Below are positions 35,585 through 43,578 of a DNA stretch of 63,255 nt, one piece after another; within the stretch, counting starts at the first letter, position 1, and each line of letters begins with the position of its first letter. Origin of the DNA: Ralstonia sp. ASV6. GTDB taxonomy: Bacteria > Pseudomonadota > Gammaproteobacteria > Burkholderiales > Burkholderiaceae. The stretch spans positions 1 to 63,255 of the forward strand of contig NZ_JAELUI010000007.1 in the NCBI RefSeq assembly GCF_016429285.1, in the 5' to 3' direction. Both the position numbers and the translations under genes were made by a program. The notes under the pieces were generated by a model. That model saw nothing but the letters and a program-made list of their open reading frames with translations. It was not told the origin of the DNA and made no database searches.

Positions 35585-36061
35585 TTAGCGATGCACGCCG
35601 CGGATGTGCCGATGGGCGTGTTCGGCCTCGCCATGATCATGGTTGTGGCCGTGGTGGCTGGTGGAAACCGGCTCTTCATGCAGCGACTGCAGCACGCCAC
35701 ATTCCGCCACCGATGCGGCCGTCGTGCAGCGTAGCCCGATCGATTCGATCTGGTGTCTGAGTTCGGTCAGCTCCGCAATGCGCGCTTCTACGTGGCGCAG
35801 GTGTTCGTCCAGCAGATGGTTGATTTCTTCGCACGAGGCCTGCGGGTTGGCCTGCAGTTCCAGCAGCCGGCGAATCTCGGTATGAGCCATGTCTAGCGAC
35901 CGGCACTTCGCAATGAAGGCCAGTTGCTCGGCATGCTCGGGCGTGTAGACACGGTAATTGTTGGCGGCGCGCGCCGGCGGGGGCAGCAGGCCCTGCGCTT
36001 CATAGAAGCGGATGGTTTCGATGCTGATGCCCGTGCGCTGGGCGAGCTCGCCAATCTTCAT
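35585..36061 (-). CDS. cadR: MerR-family Cd(II)/Pb(II)-responsive regulator (CadR-like)
   Basis: A 158-residue MerR regulator: MKIGELAQRTGISIETIRFYEAQGLLPPP is the HTH, followed by the long dimerisation helix. Metal-binding Cys residues are in QASCEEINH and in the C-terminal RCTTAASVAECG loop, matching CadR/PbrR. The last 25 residues are His-rich (HHGHNHDHGEAEHAHRH), as in CadR of pseudomonads. It lies 13 bp downstream of a Cys-rich DUF326 gene and should activate the overlong-spacer promoter at 31359. Metal selectivity among Cd, Pb and Zn is not settled by sequence. Confidence 0.9.
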   Translation of the reverse strand: MKIGELAQRTGISIETIRFYEAQGLLPPPARAANNYRVYTPEHAEQLAFIAKCRSLDMAHTEIRRLLELQANPQASCEEINHLLDEHLRHVEARIAELTELRHQIESIGLRCTTAASVAECGVLQSLHEEPVSTSHHGHNHDHGEAEHAHRHIRGVHR

Positions 36062-36074
36062 ATACGAAAAAGGA

Positions 36075-36461
36075 TCAGAAAACGGTCGGTTCAGCGGTGG
36101 CTGCTTCAACGCCGGCAACCTTCAGGCAGGCGTCTATGCAGGCGCGGCAGGCGGTTGCGCAGGCGCTGCAATGGCCCTGGCCGTGATGATCGCATTCTTC
36201 CGCGCATTGATGACAAATCTCGGCACAGTCTTCGAGCAGCAGTTCTGCGAATTCGCTGTTGCGCTCCAGGAATCGGCGTGTCATGGCGCAGTATTCGGCG
36301 CAGTCCGTGCATAGGCGCATGCAGCGCGCCATGGTTTCAGCGTGGCCGTTCTTGCCGGATTCCGTCGCGCAATGCTCACAAGCGGTTTGGCAAGCATGAA
36401 GCGCCTGGATCACACTGGCAAAACGCTTGGCATTGTCTTTCGCGGTCGGACGAGTGGTCAT
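36075..36461 (-). CDS. Four-helix-bundle Cys-rich (DUF326/Csp-like) protein
   Basis: A 128-residue protein with 16 cysteines in C-x2-C and C-x3-C repeats (HACQTACEHC; MRLCTDCAEYC; EDCAEICHQCAEEC; HCSACATACRACIDAC). This is the pattern of DUF326 four-helix-bundle proteins such as the Csp copper-storage proteins, whose bundle interior binds Cu(I). There is no signal peptide, so it should act in the cytosol. AGGAG precedes ATG 36461. It is 13 bp upstream of the CadR-like gene, so metal storage and metal sensing are probably co-expressed; Cd or Pb binding is an alternative to copper. Confidence 0.87.
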   Translation of the reverse strand: MTTRPTAKDNAKRFASVIQALHACQTACEHCATESGKNGHAETMARCMRLCTDCAEYCAMTRRFLERNSEFAELLLEDCAEICHQCAEECDHHGQGHCSACATACRACIDACLKVAGVEAATAEPTVF

Positions 36462-36505
36462 GTCGGTTCTCCTGTGGCAGTGGGCATGCACGCTTGCGCG
36501 CTTGG

Positions 36506-36546
36506 GAAGGGATGGGCCCGGGGGCATAACCCGCGTCCATCCCTTC
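36506..36546. repeat. Inverted repeat upstream of the Cys-rich protein gene
   Basis: Perfect 10-bp arms GAAGGGATGG (36506-36515) and CCATCCCTTC (36537-36546) flank a GC-rich centre. It lies between the leuA stop and the DUF326 start. It could be an operator or a leuA 3' structure, but no T-run follows it. Confidence 0.5.
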
Positions 36547-36599
36547 AATTTAGCAACTGGCGCTCCACTGCGTGAGCCCGACATGAGCCCAATACAGCA

Positions 36600-38312
36600 T
36601 CAGACGATGGCTGCCTCGGCACCGCCGCGGCGCAGCATGCCCTTGCCGGCACGCGCGATCAGGCGGTTTACACCGCCCACCACTGCGCGGATCGACGCGG
36701 TGGTCAGGTTGGCGTCCACGCCCACACCGAACACGCTGCCCGCTACATCTGGCGCGGCCATTTCCGCAAAGGCAATGGCATCGGCATTGGCGCCTTGACC
36801 CAGCGCGCGCTCTTCGTAGTGGTGAATCGATACAGGCGTGGTCAGCACATGCGAGAGCGCGTGCACCAGCGCATCCAGTGGCCCGTTGCCGGAGCCTTCG
36901 CAGATGTGCTCGTGGTCATCGATGTTGACCACCAGGCGGATGTGCTGGCTGCCGTCATCACGCTCGGTCAACCGGTGCGATACGTAGCCGATGGCACCAT
37001 CGCCGCGCAGGTAGGTCTGCTGAAACAGCGCCCAGATGTCGGCACCAGTGGCTTCACGGCCGCTCTCGTCGGTCAACTGCTGCACGGTGCTACTGAACTC
37101 CACCTGCAGGCGGCGCGGCATCGCAACGCCATAGCCCGATTCCAGCAGATACGCGATACCACCCTTGCCCGACTGACTGTTGACACGAATGATCGAGTCG
37201 TACGTGCGGCCCACATCGGCCGGGTCGATCGGCAGATAGGGCATTTCCCAAAGCGCATCGGGCTTCTGCACCGCAAAGCCTTTTTTGATCGCATCCTGAT
37301 GCGAGCCCGAGAACGCGGTGAACACCAAGTCACCCACGTACGGATGACGCGGATGCACAGGCAGTTGCGTGCAGTCTTCGCATGTGCGCGCTACGTCATT
37401 GATGTGCGAGAAATCCAGCTCCGGGTCGACGCCCTGGGAGTACAGGTTCAGCGCGAGGGTGACGAGATCCACGTTGCCGGTGCGCTCGCCATTACCGAAC
37501 AGGCAGCCTTCCACGCGGTCGGCGCCGGCCATCACGGCCAGTTCTGCGGCTGCGACAGCGGTGCCGCGATCATTGTGCGGATGCACCGAGAGGATGATCG
37601 AATCGCGGCGCGCCAGGTTGCGGTGCATCCATTCGATCTGGTCGGCGTAGATGTTGGGCGTGGCCATTTCCACTGTGGCCGGCAGGTTGAAGATGATTTT
37701 GTGCGCGGGGCTAGGGTCCCATACCTCGGTCACCGCGTTGCAGACCTCGAGCGCAAAGTCCAACTCTGTGCCGCTGAAGACTTCGGGGCTGTACTGGTAG
37801 GTCCACTGCGTCTCGGGCATCGTCTCCGCAATCTCGCGGATCAGCTTGGCGCTTTGCACGGCAATGCGCTTGACGCCTTCTCGGTCGGTGTTGAACACGG
37901 TGCGGCGGAACACCGGCGCCGTGGCGTTGTAGACGTGGATGATCGCGCGCTTGGCGCCGCGCAGCGATTCCATTGTGCGGCGGATCAGGTCTTCACGCGC
38001 CTGCGTGAGCACCTCGATGGCCACGCCGTCTGGGATGTGTCCGCCTTCGATCAGTTCGCGCACGAAATCGAAGTCAGTCTGGGAGGCGGCGGGGAAAGCG
38101 GCTTCGATTTCCTTGAAGCCAATCTGCACGAGCATCTTGAACATGCGCATTTTGCGCTCGGCGTTCATGGGCTCGAACAGGGCCTGGTTGCCATCGCGCA
38201 GGTCCGTGCTCATCCAGATCGGGGCACGGGTGATGGTCTTGCTGGGCCAGGTGCGATCGGCGAGGGCGATCTGGGGGAAGGGGCGGTACTTGGTGGCGGG
38301 GTTCTTCAACAT
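36600..38312 (-). CDS. leuA: 2-isopropylmalate synthase
   Basis: A 570-residue LeuA of the long (yeast/Corynebacterium-like) type. It condenses acetyl-CoA with 2-ketoisovalerate, the first committed step of leucine synthesis. The HMGL-like TIM barrel has [18 protein letters not shown] (metal and substrate site) and the [15 protein letters not shown] metal ligands; the C-terminal leucine-sensing regulatory domain is present. ATG 38312 ([12 protein letters not shown]) matches the family start. A small upstream ORF overlaps this start (ATGTTGA). No leuCDB genes are adjacent; the gene stands alone. Confidence 0.93.
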   Translation of the reverse strand: MLKNPATKYRPFPQIALADRTWPSKTITRAPIWMSTDLRDGNQALFEPMNAERKMRMFKMLVQIGFKEIEAAFPAASQTDFDFVRELIEGGHIPDGVAIEVLTQAREDLIRRTMESLRGAKRAIIHVYNATAPVFRRTVFNTDREGVKRIAVQSAKLIREIAETMPETQWTYQYSPEVFSGTELDFALEVCNAVTEVWDPSPAHKIIFNLPATVEMATPNIYADQIEWMHRNLARRDSIILSVHPHNDRGTAVAAAELAVMAGADRVEGCLFGNGERTGNVDLVTLALNLYSQGVDPELDFSHINDVARTCEDCTQLPVHPRHPYVGDLVFTAFSGSHQDAIKKGFAVQKPDALWEMPYLPIDPADVGRTYDSIIRVNSQSGKGGIAYLLESGYGVAMPRRLQVEFSSTVQQLTDESGREATGADIWALFQQTYLRGDGAIGYVSHRLTERDDGSQHIRLVVNIDDHEHICEGSGNGPLDALVHALSHVLTTPVSIHHYEERALGQGANADAIAFAEMAAPDVAGSVFGVGVDANLTTASIRAVVGGVNRLIARAGKGMLRRGGAEAAIV

Positions 38313-38503
38313 GGCTTGGGTGTCCTGTGAGATCGAGATCGGTTGCGTGCGTTGGGTACGTTGGGGACGACCGCGCGGGCGGCGTCCGGCGTGGCCGGAG
38401 TCGGGGAATCGGTGTGGCGGCCAGACAGCCACGGGCGCGTGGTCTGGCTACCGGGCGATAGTCGGGTCTGTAGTCGTAGCGAAAGCAGGATCGAGGTAGG
38501 CAT
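38306..38503 (-). CDS. Putative leucine-rich leader ORF overlapping the leuA start
   Basis: A 65-codon ORF starting [18 protein letters not shown]. Five of its first 15 residues are Leu (plus one Ile), using CTA (three times) and CTT, rare Leu codons in such a GC-rich genome. Rare cognate codons near the start are a hallmark of attenuation leader peptides. The ORF ends at a TGA that overlaps the leuA ATG (ATGTTGA), so ribosomes finishing it are placed to start leuA. A weak GAGAG ribosome site precedes it. Codons after about position 20 look unremarkable, and it may not be a stable protein. Confidence 0.5.
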   Translation of the reverse strand: MPTSILLSLRLQTRLSPGSQTTRPWLSGRHTDSPTPATPDAARAVVPNVPNARNRSRSHRTPKPC

Positions 38504-38949
38504 GGCTGGCTCTCAGTCGGTGAGCTGATTGCGTCACACGAGGCCCGTCGCCTGTTGCGCAACGGACCGGTCAAACACCGGAACGAGGGGGAAAGAGAGG
38601 TCTACGCGCTTACACGCGTAGTAGGGAAGCGGATAGCGATAGCAGACCGCGCACGCACGAGAGGGTGCGGGCTTGAGCGGTGAGGAGGGCGATCTGCTGG
38701 GAGTGCATTTCTTGATACTGCGGGCGGATGGGGCGCATTGTCAAGTTGCCTGGGCGGAATTCGGACGATTCTGGACCGCACGCCGCCGAAAGGATTCCAC
38801 TTCGTCTCGCCGGAAATCCAATGTGAAGTACTCGCCAGCAAAACGTAAGCGAACCTGCTTTAATACACCCCGTTCATACCGCCAGCCCGCTATATCAAAG
38901 GCTTTATAACGGTAAGACTCCCTCACGCCCCCACAAGGAGAACACCACA

Positions 38950-39408
38950 ATGGTCACGTTGAACATCAACGGCAAACCGGTGGAAGTTGATGCCGATCCG
39001 TCGACGCCACTGCTTTGGGCGCTGCGCGACAACCTCGGCATGACCGGCACCAAATTCGGTTGCGGCGTTGCGTCGTGCGGTGCGTGCACGGTGCACCTGA
39101 ACGGTCAGCCCACACGTAGTTGCGTGCTGCCGATCTCTGCGGTGGCCGGCCAGCAGATCACCACATCTGAACACATCGCCGATGACAAGGTCGGCAAGGC
39201 GGTGCTTGATGCTTGGATCAAGCACGACGTGGCGCAATGCGGCTACTGCCAGAGCGGCCAGATGATGAGCGCAGTGGGTCTGCTGCGCAGCAAGAAGAAG
39301 CCGACCGACGCGGATATCGATAGCGCGATGGCCGGCAACCTGTGTCGCTGCGCGACGTATCAACGTATCCGCGCGGCGATTCACGATGCCGCCAAGTCGC
39401 TGGCCTGA
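38950..39408 (+). CDS. (2Fe-2S) small subunit of a two-component molybdenum hydroxylase (IorA-like)
   Basis: A 152-residue xanthine-oxidase-family small subunit with two clusters. The ferredoxin-type cysteines are in KFGCGVASCGACTVH and the second set in CGYCQSGQMM ... GNLCRCATY. It passes electrons from the molybdenum centre of the large subunit. AAGGAG precedes the ATG at 38950. It lies 20 bp before the large subunit gene, and no FAD subunit gene is present, as in isoquinoline 1-oxidoreductase (IorAB) and related aldehyde dehydrogenases. Electrons probably leave to a cytochrome. Confidence 0.92.
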   Translation: MVTLNINGKPVEVDADPSTPLLWALRDNLGMTGTKFGCGVASCGACTVHLNGQPTRSCVLPISAVAGQQITTSEHIADDKVGKAVLDAWIKHDVAQCGYCQSGQMMSAVGLLRSKKKPTDADIDSAMAGNLCRCATYQRIRAAIHDAAKSLA

Positions 39409-39428
39409 GCCCCACCGGAGAATTCACG

Positions 39429-41672
39429 ATGCGTATTCGAAATCTTGAAGCACTGGCTGGTGGCGGCGCACACCCGCAACCGGCATCTGCGGACGCGGGT
39501 GTGGCGACGCTGGATCGCCGCAGCTTTCTGAAGCTCACGTCGCTGGCCGGCGGCGGTCTTGCACTCGGCATTGCGCCGGTGCTGGCGGGCGCGCAGGACG
39601 CGAAGGCCAAGCCGCCTTCGGCGCCGCAGGCATTCATCATCATTGCCCCGGACAACACCGTAAGCGTGGCGGTGAACCGTCTGGAGTTTGGCCAGGGTGT
39701 GCACACCGCGCTGCCGATGGCGCTGGCGGAAGAGCTGGACGTCGATTGGCGCAACGTGCGCGGCGTGCTCGCGCCGGCGGGCGATCCGTACAAGGACCCG
39801 GGCTTTGGCATTCAGATGACGGGCGGCTCGACTGCGCTGAACCACTCGTTCCAGCAATACCGTGAGCTGGGTGCACGTGCACGCGCCATGCTGATTTCGG
39901 CCGCTGCCGAGCGCTGGAAGGTGGACCCGTCCACGTGCCAGACGGCCGATGGCGTGATCACCTCGGGCAGCAACCGCGCCACCTACGGTGAACTCGCGCA
40001 GGCTGCGATGGCACTGCCGGTGCCGGCTCAGGTCACGCTGAAGAACCCGTCGCAGTTCCGCATTGTCGGCAAGCCCACGCCGCGTCTGGATGCGCGTGCG
40101 AAGCTCGACAGTTCGCTCAAGTTCGGCATTGATACGCGTCTGCCGAATATGAAGGTGGCGGTGCTGGCCCGCCCGCCGCGCTTTGGCGGCAAGGTGGCCA
40201 AGTACGACACAGCAGCGGCCAAGGCTGTGAAGGGTGTGGTCGATGTGCTGCAGATTCCGACGGATCGCGGTGGCACGGGCGTGGCCGTCATTGCCGATGG
40301 TTACTGGCCCGCCAAGCAAGGTCGCGACGCGCTGCAGGTGAGCTGGGAAGACACCGGCTCGACGGTGACGACGCCTGCGCTGATGGAGGAATACAAGAAG
40401 CTCGCCGGCCAGCCCGGCACGGTGGCCAAGCCTGCCGATGTGAGCGCGATTCAGTCGGCGCCCAAGCGCATTCAGGCTGACTACGAGTTCCCGTATCTCG
40501 CGCACGCACCAATGGAGCCGCTGAACTGCACGATCGACGTACAGAGCGCTGGCGGCAAGATCAGCGGTGCGAAGGTTTGGGTCGGCTCGCAGTTCCAAAC
40601 CATCGACCAGGGTGCGATCGCCAAGGTGCTGGGCGTGGCGCCCGAGAAGATCGAACTGAACACGATGATGGCCGGCGGCGGCTTTGGCCGGCGCGCGATC
40701 ACCACGTCGGATTACGTGGTGGAAGCGGCCAACGTGGCGAAGGCGTATGCAGCTGCTGGGCACAGCGGCCCCGTCAAGGTGATCTGGAGCCGTGAAGACG
40801 ACATCCGCGGTGGCTATTACCGCCCGATGCATCTGCACCGCGTTGACGTGGGCGTCGACAACAGCGGCAAGGTGGTCGGCTGGAATCACGTCATCGTCGG
40901 TCAGTCGATCCTCAAGGGCACGCCGTTCGAGGCCTTCATGGTCAAGAACGGGGTGGATAGCACGATGGTCGAAGGCGTGATCGAGAACGACTACGGCTTC
41001 CCCCTGCAACTGACGGTGCACCATCCGGACGTGAATGTGCCGGTACTGTGGTGGCGCTCGGTTGGCCACACGCATACGGCTTTCGTGATGGAAACGATGG
41101 TCGATGAGGTGGCGCATGCCGCCAAGCAAGATCCGGTGGCTTTCCGACTGGCACGCTTTACCGACAAGGAACACGCGCGTCATCGTGCCGCGCTGCAACT
41201 GGCCGTTGACAAGTCTGGCTACGGCAAGCGCAAGCTGCCGAAGGGGCAGGCTTGGGGCGTGGCGGTGCACGCATCGTTCGAGTCGGTGGTGGCCTATGTG
41301 GTGGAGGTGTCGATCGACAAGGGCAAGCCGCGCGTGCATCGCGTGACAGCCGGCGTGCACGCCAACCGCGTGGTCAACCCAATGGGCGCGGAAGCGCAGA
41401 TTCAGGGTGCCTGCGTGTTCGGCCTGGCGATGATTGCGCCGGGCTTTGCCATCGAGATCGAGAACGGCGCGACCAAGAACAGCAACTTCCCCGACTACCC
41501 GCCCGTGCGCATGCCGGACGCGCCGCCGGTGAACGTGTTCTTCGTGCCGTCGGAAGACAACCCGACTGGTCTGGGCGAACCCGGTACGCCGGCGATTGCA
41601 CCGGCCGTGGCCAACGCGGTGTTTGCGTTGACCGGCAAGCGCCATCGCAAACTGCCGTTCGACACGGTGTAA
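39429..41672 (+). CDS. Molybdopterin-binding large subunit (IorB/aldehyde dehydrogenase-like)
   Basis: A 747-residue protein of the xanthine dehydrogenase family large-subunit type. The N-terminus has DRRSFLKLTSLAGGGLALGIAPVLAG, a twin-arginine-style signal, so the enzyme is likely periplasmic. ATG 39429 follows GGAG; upstream codons of the frame belong to the small subunit region. Conserved Mo-cofactor contacts include GGGFGRRAITTSDYV and the C-terminal GLGEPGTPAIAPAVANAVF, which holds the catalytic Glu (GEPG). Substrate (N-heterocycle or aldehyde) is not determined. A strong terminator follows. Confidence 0.92.
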   Translation: MRIRNLEALAGGGAHPQPASADAGVATLDRRSFLKLTSLAGGGLALGIAPVLAGAQDAKAKPPSAPQAFIIIAPDNTVSVAVNRLEFGQGVHTALPMALAEELDVDWRNVRGVLAPAGDPYKDPGFGIQMTGGSTALNHSFQQYRELGARARAMLISAAAERWKVDPSTCQTADGVITSGSNRATYGELAQAAMALPVPAQVTLKNPSQFRIVGKPTPRLDARAKLDSSLKFGIDTRLPNMKVAVLARPPRFGGKVAKYDTAAAKAVKGVVDVLQIPTDRGGTGVAVIADGYWPAKQGRDALQVSWEDTGSTVTTPALMEEYKKLAGQPGTVAKPADVSAIQSAPKRIQADYEFPYLAHAPMEPLNCTIDVQSAGGKISGAKVWVGSQFQTIDQGAIAKVLGVAPEKIELNTMMAGGGFGRRAITTSDYVVEAANVAKAYAAAGHSGPVKVIWSREDDIRGGYYRPMHLHRVDVGVDNSGKVVGWNHVIVGQSILKGTPFEAFMVKNGVDSTMVEGVIENDYGFPLQLTVHHPDVNVPVLWWRSVGHTHTAFVMETMVDEVAHAAKQDPVAFRLARFTDKEHARHRAALQLAVDKSGYGKRKLPKGQAWGVAVHASFESVVAYVVEVSIDKGKPRVHRVTAGVHANRVVNPMGAEAQIQGACVFGLAMIAPGFAIEIENGATKNSNFPDYPPVRMPDAPPVNVFFVPSEDNPTGLGEPGTPAIAPAVANAVFALTGKRHRKLPFDTV

Positions 41673-41698
41673 CTGTCATCATCGCGTGATGCGATTGG

Positions 41699-41734
41699 AG
41701 CCGGCATGCAGCAATGTGTGCCGGCTTTATTGTT
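41699..41734 (+). terminator. Rho-independent terminator after the molybdenum hydroxylase genes
   Basis: AGCCGGCA (41699-41706) and TGCCGGCT (41719-41726) form a perfect 8-bp stem with a 12-base loop, followed by TTATTGTT. Confidence 0.8.
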
Positions 41735-41792
41735 CGGCGGACTGTTTCTTGCGTCCGCGCTTGTGTTGTCTTTCCACCCGGAGGAGCACGTC

Positions 41793-42226
<434 letters not shown>

Positions 42227-42227
<1 letters not shown>

Positions 42228-42850
42228 TGCACAAGCGGCCTGTTGCTGGTGCTGTTGTTGGCGTATTGCTGGCCGCGGGCCGCGGCAGCAGGTTTGACCC
42301 TGAGGGTGCGGTGAACAAGCTGCTCGCCGCGCTGCCTGACGGTGACGGTACACAGGCGGGCACGCCAGTCGCCGTGCAGGCAGCGCGGCATCTACGGCAA
42401 GCCGTGGGGGATGTGGTGGCCGTGGTGCCCGCGGCTGCCACGCACGGCGCACAGGTTGAGCGGCTGGCCGTGTTGTTGGCCGAAGCCGGCTGTGACGTCT
42501 TGCGATGCCCGACGGCGGCCAACGGCATGGGCGCCAGCCTGGCCGCAGGCGTGGGCGCACGTCCTGACGCGGGCGGCTGGGTCATCGCCCTGGCCGACAT
42601 GCCGTGGATCGCCCCCGAGACCATTGCTCACGTCGCGCAGGCGCTTGACGCGCACCACTGTGTCGCGCCATTCCACGCAGGGCAGCGTGGTCACCCCATC
42701 GGCTTCGGCGCCGATTTCTTCGCCGGTTTGACTGCGCTCGACGGTGATGAAGGCGCGCGGCGCCTAATTGATCCCACCACGCTCGTCCGCATCGACAGTA
42801 ACGACAGCGGCATTCTGCGCGATGTCGACACTCCGGCTGATCTGGCGTAG
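42227..42850 (+). CDS. MobA/MocA-like nucleotidyltransferase
   Basis: A 207-residue NTP-transferase (GVLLAAGRGSRFDPEGAVNKLLAAL is the nucleotide-binding motif; GGWVIALADMPWIAPETI carries the metal-binding Asp). Members add CMP or GMP to molybdopterin, activating the cofactor for xanthine-dehydrogenase-family enzymes. Its position 0.6 kb from the IorAB-like pair suggests it matures that enzyme's molybdopterin-cytosine cofactor. It overlaps ohr by 1 bp. Confidence 0.85.
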
Positions 42851-42877
42851 TGCCCTGATTCTTTACCGTTGCACAAT

Positions 42878-43091
42878 TTGTTCACAGCAACGCCCAAACT
42901 GCCTGCGGAACCTGCCGCAACCGCTTGATGCACAAGGATTTGTTGCGCGATGTAACGGCTGTGCCGGATGTGGATAACTTACGCCGGACGTGCCCGTTTT
43001 ATGTTGTCGACACGTTTGCAGGAATCCGTCAAGCCCGTTGTCATGCCGACGGTTAACGGCATGTCGGGTTATGCACAGAACATGTGGATAA
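42878..43091. promoter_or_regulatory. Cluster of DnaA-box sequences in a non-coding gap
   Basis: The 459-bp gap before the lipoprotein gene holds TGTGGATAA (42969-42977, inverse TTATCCACA), TTATGCACA (43069-43077), TGTGGATAA (43083-43091) and a weaker TTGTTCACA (42878-42886). Three match the DnaA box TTATNCACA exactly. A palindrome CATGCCG / CGGCATG lies at 43042-43063. There is no repA, parAB or AT-rich unwinding region nearby, so I do not call an origin. Confidence 0.6.
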
Positions 43092-43309
43092 GTCTGTGGG
43101 AAACGTTGTCCGACCCGCGTGGCGACGGGCTTTGGTCGGCATTGCTCGGGGATTTGGCACACCCAGTCGGGTTGACCGGGGGGCTTCTTGCAACATTTGA
43201 TTACAACCGGAAACAGAATGTCAGGCGGTCTTCGACCAGACTCCCGGTACGCGATAGCGGCGATCTTGACGATCTCGTGTCGCGACCGATGCATTTGAAG
43301 GAGAAAAAC

Positions 43310-43513
43310 ATGGTTCGGGTACTGACAATTTTTCTGGCGGCTGCCACGGTGTTGACGGCAACCGGTTGTGCCGACATGACGGCGCGTCAACGTAATACCG
43401 CCATCGGTGCAGGCGTAGGCGGTCTGGCGGGTGCCGCGCTGATCGGCGGCCCAGGCGCAACGCTGGGCGGTGCCGCGCTGGGTGGTCTAGTGGGCAATGT
43501 ATCGACGCGTTGA
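43310..43513 (+). CDS. Small glycine-zipper lipoprotein (OsmB-like)
   Basis: A 67-residue protein. A lipoprotein signal (LTIFLAAATVLTATGCAD, lipobox T-A-T-G-C) is followed by a glycine-zipper segment (IGAGVGGLAGAALIGGPGATLGGAALGGLVG). AAGGAG stands 6 bp before ATG 43310. Such small lipoproteins (OsmB-like) sit in the outer membrane and are often induced by osmotic or stationary-phase stress. It ends at a strong terminator shared with the convergent GGDEF gene. Confidence 0.88.
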   Translation: MVRVLTIFLAAATVLTATGCADMTARQRNTAIGAGVGGLAGAALIGGPGATLGGAALGGLVGNVSTR

Positions 43514-43544
43514 TACGACGATACGCACATCGTTTAGGAGAAAG

Positions 43545-43578
43545 CGGACCCGGGGTGAAAGCCTTGGGTCCGTTTTTT
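43545..43578. terminator. Rho-independent terminator after the lipoprotein gene
   Basis: CGGACCC (43545-43551) and GGGTCCG (43566-43572) form a 7-bp stem, followed by six Ts; the T-run reaches the stop of the convergent GGDEF-EAL gene. Confidence 0.85.

Noticed and set aside
36506-36546. leuA transcription terminator
   Set aside because: The inverted repeat has perfect arms but a long centre and no T-run on the leuA strand.
38306-38503. Classic terminator-based attenuator in the leuA leader
   Set aside because: No T-run follows any hairpin in the leader; translational coupling of a Leu-rich ORF fits better, so only that is reported.
42851-43309. Replication origin at the DnaA-box cluster
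   Set aside because: There is no repA, parA/parB, dnaA or iteron array, no AT-rich unwinding stretch, and only three or four boxes.
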